NCBI RefSeq assembly: GCF_964355755.1
Contig: NC_092677.1
Location: 13,042,601 to 13,106,600 of the forward strand
Direction: 5' to 3'
Length of the DNA: 64,000 nucleotides
Source of the DNA: Antedon mediterranea
Taxonomy: Eukaryota > Echinodermata > Crinoidea > Comatulida > Antedonidae
Shown here: positions 63,001-64,000 of the stretch, piece after piece
How positions within the stretch are numbered: the stretch's first letter is position 1
How the letters are laid out: every line of letters starts with the position of its first letter
Notes under the pieces: model-generated
What the model saw: only the letters and a program-made list of their open reading frames with translations
Told to the model about the DNA's origin: nothing
Databases searched by the model: none
Position numbers and translations under genes: made by a program

Positions 63001-63068
63001 CGTTTGGCTTTTCGAAAGAAAGTCTCGGAGAAAAAGTTCAATTTCATTACCTTCTATGTAACCACTCT
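35146..63068 (-). CDS. Calbindin/calretinin-type hexa-EF-hand calcium-binding protein (5' exon outside window)
   Basis: Cytosolic calcium buffer/sensor of the calbindin-D28k, calretinin and insect Cbp53E family. Exons in transcription order: 63068-62995, 46469-46377, 45083-44997, 43669-43613, 43351-43274, 42641-42586, 40531-40492, 39308-39291 (18 bp), 37896-37840, 36786-36712, 35259-35146 (stop TAA at 35146). Every junction has AG/GT and matching phase; about 248 residues are present. Loops: EF1 half SGYIEGNE, EF2 DTNADNKIEMSE, EF3 DTDKSGCIESQE, EF4 DKDNDGKLQFRE, EF5 DRDGNGMIEGDE, EF6 DVNHDGKIQKDE. Family linkers LLRPEENFLLLFR and LLPVKQNFLKRFE are present. The first exon (N-terminus and start of EF1) must lie beyond 64000. 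The first visible intron is about 16.5 kb. AATAAA on the minus strand near 35013 is a likely poly(A) signal. Orthology to CALB1 or CALB2 individually cannot be settled. Confidence 0.93.
35600..36060. repeat. Foldback-type dispersed repeat, copy 2
   Basis: Shares GTACCACGCCGAGAATGTTA, AAAGAGTCGCTAT, TTTCCTCATCTTTATCGTTT and CTTTATCGTTTTGATTTAG with 51540-52140, and TGTATCTCCATTGAGATC with 23095-23120. It lacks the 63-bp tRNA-like segment found in the 51.8-kb copy. It lies in the intron between the last two canonical calbindin exons. Confidence 0.7.
36839..37735. repeat. About 70-bp tandem repeat interrupted by a MITE
   Basis: Imperfect copies containing TATGCCAGAACCGGATGTAG, TCTGCCCTCTATAGTATAAT and CATGAATGACCTACTCTGT at 36839-36969 and 37374-37735, split by the element at 36970-37373. 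Confidence 0.75.
36970..37373. mobile_element. MITE with 9-bp target duplication
   Basis: 404 bp whose ends pair as AGAGCCATATATAATTATAA (left) and its complement ending ATATATGGCTCT (right). It is flanked by direct repeats GCCAGAACA at 36961-36969 and 37374-37382. A central hairpin CCATGGAGAAATA/TATTTCTCCATGG lies at about 37058-37084. A 9-bp duplication fits Mutator-like elements. Confidence 0.82.
38746..38769 (-). CDS. Candidate 24-bp optional microexon of the calbindin-type gene
   Basis: Minus strand: acceptor CACTCTATCTATCAG, 24 bases encoding GPLMPNKD, donor GTGAGTA. Phase 0 on both sides fits between exons 39291-39308 and 37840-37896. The family alignment does not require it (RFE joins directly to GKTKLNK), so it may be alternatively included or spurious. 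Confidence 0.35.
39291..39308 (-). CDS. 18-bp microexon of the calbindin-type gene
   Basis: Minus strand: acceptor TTTTTGTAG, bases encoding RKCDKT, strong donor GTAAGTAATC. Phase 0 at both ends, between the FLKRFE exon and the GKTKLNK exon. It inserts six residues in the EF4-EF5 linker. Insect and vertebrate relatives align without it, so inclusion may be regulated. Confidence 0.5.
40590..40757. repeat. Two adjacent short tandem duplications
   Basis: A 39-bp unit (AGAAAAGGTTTATTTGCGAG...) is repeated exactly twice at about 40582-40650. It is followed by a unit of about 50 bp (GCAAATTAGAT...CTTCTACCTGC) repeated twice at about 40680-40755. They lie just upstream of the hairpin MITE at 40758. 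Confidence 0.8.
40758..40934. mobile_element. Hairpin MITE, GCTTGGTTCCCACT ends
   Basis: 177 bp with terminal GCTTGGTTCCCACT paired with AGTGGGAACCAAGC. Inner arms also pair (CAAGGACGTAACGCAACG against CGTTGCGTTTACGTCCTTG; CAATCACAAGCGA against the complementary stretch near 40850-40880). No coding capacity. Confidence 0.85.
41550..41937. mobile_element. 388-bp fully palindromic TIR element with internal GGCGGCCGCC repeats
   Basis: The ends CGGAAGCCCGTTCGGGCCAC and their complement (ending GGGCTTCCG) are flanked by TA on each side (41548-41549, 41938-41939). Inside each arm are about 20-bp repeats (ACTTAATTATCTGGCGGCCG), five on the left and three or four on the right in inverse orientation. 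The centre pairs ATTAGTACATGTCCCGTCAC with its complement around GGATCAGATGCGATGTTGC. It contains multiple NotI (GCGGCCGC) sites and a PacI-like TTAATTAA. Confidence 0.9.
44223..44268. repeat. Perfect 14-bp hairpin
   Basis: GCAATAGCGCCACC (44223-44236) pairs exactly with GGTGGCGCTATTGC (44255-44268) around an 18-base loop, in a calbindin intron. It could be a small MITE remnant or a transcript hairpin. Confidence 0.7.
46205..46287 (-). repeat. Dispersed repeat, second copy
   Basis: Reverse-complement match to 17200-17272 (TTGCCAAGTA, ATAGGCGCTATC, AATTATAG words conserved), just downstream (3' side) of the calbindin exon at 46377-46469. Confidence 0.5.
46503..49052. mobile_element. 2.55-kb TIR element (TTGTCCCC family) next to a calbindin exon
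   Basis: The left end TTGTCCCCCTGAAAAC at 46503 and right end GGGGGACAA at 49052 are both bordered by TA. About 100 bp inside each end match the left and right halves of the short MITE at 53229-53425 (GCCATTTTAAT..CACATAA..AGTT; and CAAAATTTGATTTATTGATC near the right). It therefore looks like a longer family member in the 16.5-kb intron, its left end 33 bp from the acceptor side of exon 46377-46469. Minus-strand open frames near 48060 and 47820 have plausible splice signals but incompatible phases, and I recognise no transposase. Confidence 0.6.
48139..48360. repeat. 220-bp near-perfect inverted repeat (hairpin MITE)
   Basis: Arms of about 95 bp: ACGAGCTGCCTTCAACATTC through AATTAATAACTGAGCACCC on the left pair with AAAGGGTGCTCAGTATTAAT through CAGAATGTTGTAGACAACTC on the right, around about 30 bp. 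Nested in the 46.5-49.05 kb element. Confidence 0.85.
49196..49236. repeat. Perfect 20-bp palindrome
   Basis: AAGCATAGAGATATTATAGT pairs exactly with ACTATAATATCTCTATGCTT around a single G at 49216. It is a cruciform-prone site about 150 bp from the right end of the 2.55-kb element. Confidence 0.85.
49570..50492 (+). mobile_element. 5'-truncated CR1/L2-like LINE fragment
   Basis: Plus-strand coding remnants of a non-LTR retrotransposon RT 3' half: LKHVQLWLESNKLSLNVKK, TEYMILGTHTK, HLGVIIDENLKRHKQID, then the C-terminal region LTYKSIIAHHFDYCNVVWG and LQVLQNRAAKIITHKSRYD, and SYSGAKLWNSLN. The frame is broken several times. It ends in AATAAAG followed by (TTA)n near 50490, a typical tail. The catalytic YADD region is missing through 5' truncation. 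Confidence 0.88.
50738..51150 (-). mobile_element. Second LINE 3' fragment, opposite strand
   Basis: The minus-strand frame at about 51125-50950 reads CRHQASRTQAFFHSIAIRLP then RVWDQLPRPLTD, matching the usual LINE ORF2 C-terminal FFxxxxxxWNxLP pattern. Its 3' tail ends in repeated GAAAT units at about 50738-50755. It lies tail-to-tail with the LINE fragment at 49570-50492. Confidence 0.65.
51540..52140. repeat. Foldback-type dispersed repeat, copy 3, with tRNA-like segment
   Basis: The left part (TACTTTGTCCAAGTACGGTC ... ATCGTTTTGATTTAGC ... CAGTAACTTGCCTTTGCATT) is repeated in inverse orientation on the right (CCAAAGGCAAATTACTG ... AATCAAAACGATAAGG ... GCAAGTGAAGGAATTTGGA). Between them lie GTACCACGCCGAGAATGTTA and a tRNA-like stretch. 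A further partial copy (TCCTCATCTTATCGTTTC) follows at 52340-52440. The family is unclassified. Confidence 0.7.
51829..51891 (+). other. tRNA-like segment within the dispersed repeat
   Basis: About 63 bp with an A-box-like TTGGCAGCGCAACTG and a B-box-like GAGTTCGAGTCTC. It is present in this copy but missing from the otherwise similar copy at 35.75 kb. It resembles a SINE head or a captured tRNA piece; no acceptor stem is convincing, so it is not called a tRNA gene. Confidence 0.5.
53229..53425. mobile_element. 197-bp MITE, TTGTCCCC family
   Basis: Ends TTGTCCCCCTGAAAA and TTTTTGGGGGACAA, each bordered by TA (target site). The halves match the two ends of the 46503-49052 element and the short copy at 5195-5287. 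Confidence 0.85.
53450..55320. other. Intron sequence with no recognised feature
   Basis: AT-rich part of the 16.5-kb calbindin intron. No exon, gene or clear repeat family is seen. Confidence 0.5.
55325..56035. repeat. Diverged copy of the Helitron internal module
   Basis: Colinear with Helitron positions about 25608-25870 and 25990-26380: shared TACACCACTACGACGTT, TTAATTAATACAAACGTTGA, GAAAATCGGCTTGTCTTCAA, CATCCATTAGACAGTGTATA and CACGATCGGAAAACACCC. It lacks the internal duplication. No Helitron TC or hairpin-CTAG ends were found next to it, so it is probably truncated. Confidence 0.85.
56060..62090. other. Long AT-rich intron portion
   Basis: Inside the first visible calbindin intron. 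It contains a (TA)n microsatellite at 57013-57044, many short unconvincing open frames, and an ATACA run near 61855. No exon was recognised. Confidence 0.45.
62107..62285 (+). repeat. Dispersed repeat, copy A
   Basis: Shares CAAATCCGGTTACTATAG, CGGCCGGCCACGCTGCACTA and TATGCAATCGATAT with 63803-63986. Family not assigned. Confidence 0.75.
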
Positions 63069-63282
63069 CTGAATTACAAAAAAAAAAAAAAACAACAAAG
63101 CATTATAATTTATTCCGTATTTGTTTACGTTTTAGCGTTATGGTATGTGAAGAAGGCTATTCAATCAGTGTGCTTTTTTTTCATTATTGATTGTTATTTA
63201 ATTTAAAAGTTATCATTTATCTTTTCTTGATTACAACGAGAACATGCGGTACAGGGTACAACGGTAAAAAATTCTAATCAGT

Positions 63283-63413
63283 ACTCTGTCTACACTATCA
63301 AATTTGATGGTCTATATGGTGTGCCCATATAGACATGATGATGTCACACACTACCTTATTTGGGCACATCACACTTCTTTTGTCAAACTAGTTAGATGGT
63401 TTAGACAGAGCAT
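63283..63413. mobile_element. MITE, GCTCTGTCTACACTATC family, copy 4
   Basis: About 131 bp upstream (in gene direction) of the calbindin exon at 62995-63068. Ends CTCTGTCTACACTATCAAA and TTAGATGGTTTAGACAGAGC, core TTATTTGGGCACATCACAC. Confidence 0.82.
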
Positions 63414-63802
63414 AAGATTATAGTTTTGCATTTTTTGCTTGTCTTGCTTTCTAAACGCGATAATCTAAACGTAGTTTTTTTTACGAGAACGCGTTAGAAG
63501 ATTGATGTGTGTTAACTCCTTTTATTCAGAAGATGATACGAAAACATTTTTTTTATCATAATTAACCTTAGAAAGCACATTTGAAATGACATGGTTTGAT
63601 GTTTTTTATAGTTATATATGTATTATTTTTTACAAAACGTTATTGCAGGTCTAGTGTCTTTAAGTTAGTGTTATTAGTAAAACACGTCTATTATATTATT
63701 ACAAAAATCCTTTTTATTTACGTACTTCGTTACAAAGATTGCCACTACATAAAGCACTATTTTCCAAGTGGCTCACATCTCAATGAAACGGTAGGCTAAG
63801 AA

Positions 63803-63986
63803 GTCATTTAACAAATCCGGTTACTATAGAAACTAATTGCTAAATTTGCTATTATTTTTTTTGTCAAGCAAAATACGGCCGGCCACGCTGCACTATAAAA
63901 AAAAACTGGATGACGCTTTTGGATAACACATACTAGATGCAAGCTTTACATTGTTAGTTTTGTGAAAAGGTATGCAATCGATATCT
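63803..63986 (+). repeat. Dispersed repeat, copy B
   Basis: Direct-orientation partner of 62107-62285, about 1.7 kb away, with a 20-bp insertion (AAACTGGATGACGC) after the shared CGCTGCACTA. Confidence 0.75.
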
Positions 63987-64000
63987 AGCCTAAAAGAAGT

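Noticed and set aside
62796-63206. 136-residue plus-strand open frame
   Set aside because: It overlaps the minus-strand EF1 exon (62995-63068), which has the family motif and splice sites; the plus-strand reading has no recognisable domain.

Overview
The window is nuclear DNA of a metazoan: AT-rich, with intron-split genes (GT...AG boundaries, phases that join cleanly) and many kinds of transposable element. The abundant TAGGCCTA-type words, invertebrate-type MITEs and SINE, an ST3Gal sialyltransferase and a calbindin/calretinin gene fit an invertebrate deuterostome such as an echinoderm. The species assignment is inference; the genes themselves are read directly from the sequence. Layout, 0-23 kb: the last four exons of NDUFS3 (complex I, + strand, 351-1849); a 51-bp minisatellite (3.1-4.0 kb); a two-exon Rab-like small GTPase on the minus strand (5942-6887) with an abnormal switch II; a transposon block (7.3-15.6 kb) holding a decayed FLYWCH/MULE transposase, a tRNA-derived SINE and a decayed Ty3/Gypsy LTR element whose reverse transcriptase is split by a 1.05-kb MULE-type element; then a complete nine-exon ST3GAL5-like sialyltransferase (+ strand, 15808-21929) with MITEs in its introns. 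23-32.6 kb: a large satellite array of about 285-bp units organised as roughly 569-bp higher-order repeats, each unit holding nested palindromes. It is cut by a Helitron-like insertion (24008-26564) with textbook ends (A|TC ... hairpin-CTAG|T), and other units of the array show the unfilled site. 34-64 kb: a calbindin/calretinin-type six-EF-hand gene on the minus strand, 11 mapped exons (63068 down to 35146) including one 18-bp microexon, plus a second candidate microexon and a candidate alternative 3' exon. The first exon lies beyond the window. Its introns (one about 16.5 kb) carry palindromic MITEs, LINE fragments, a foldback-type repeat with a tRNA-like segment, and a 2.55-kb TIR element ending 33 bp from a coding exon. 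The host genes belong to unrelated pathways (respiration, vesicle traffic or signalling, ganglioside synthesis, calcium buffering) and form no operon or cluster. I found no clearly new multi-gene system. The most interesting material is the palindromic satellite with its Helitron, the 388-bp NotI/PacI palindrome at 41.6 kb, the GTPase lacking its catalytic glutamine, and the optional-exon structure of the calbindin gene.
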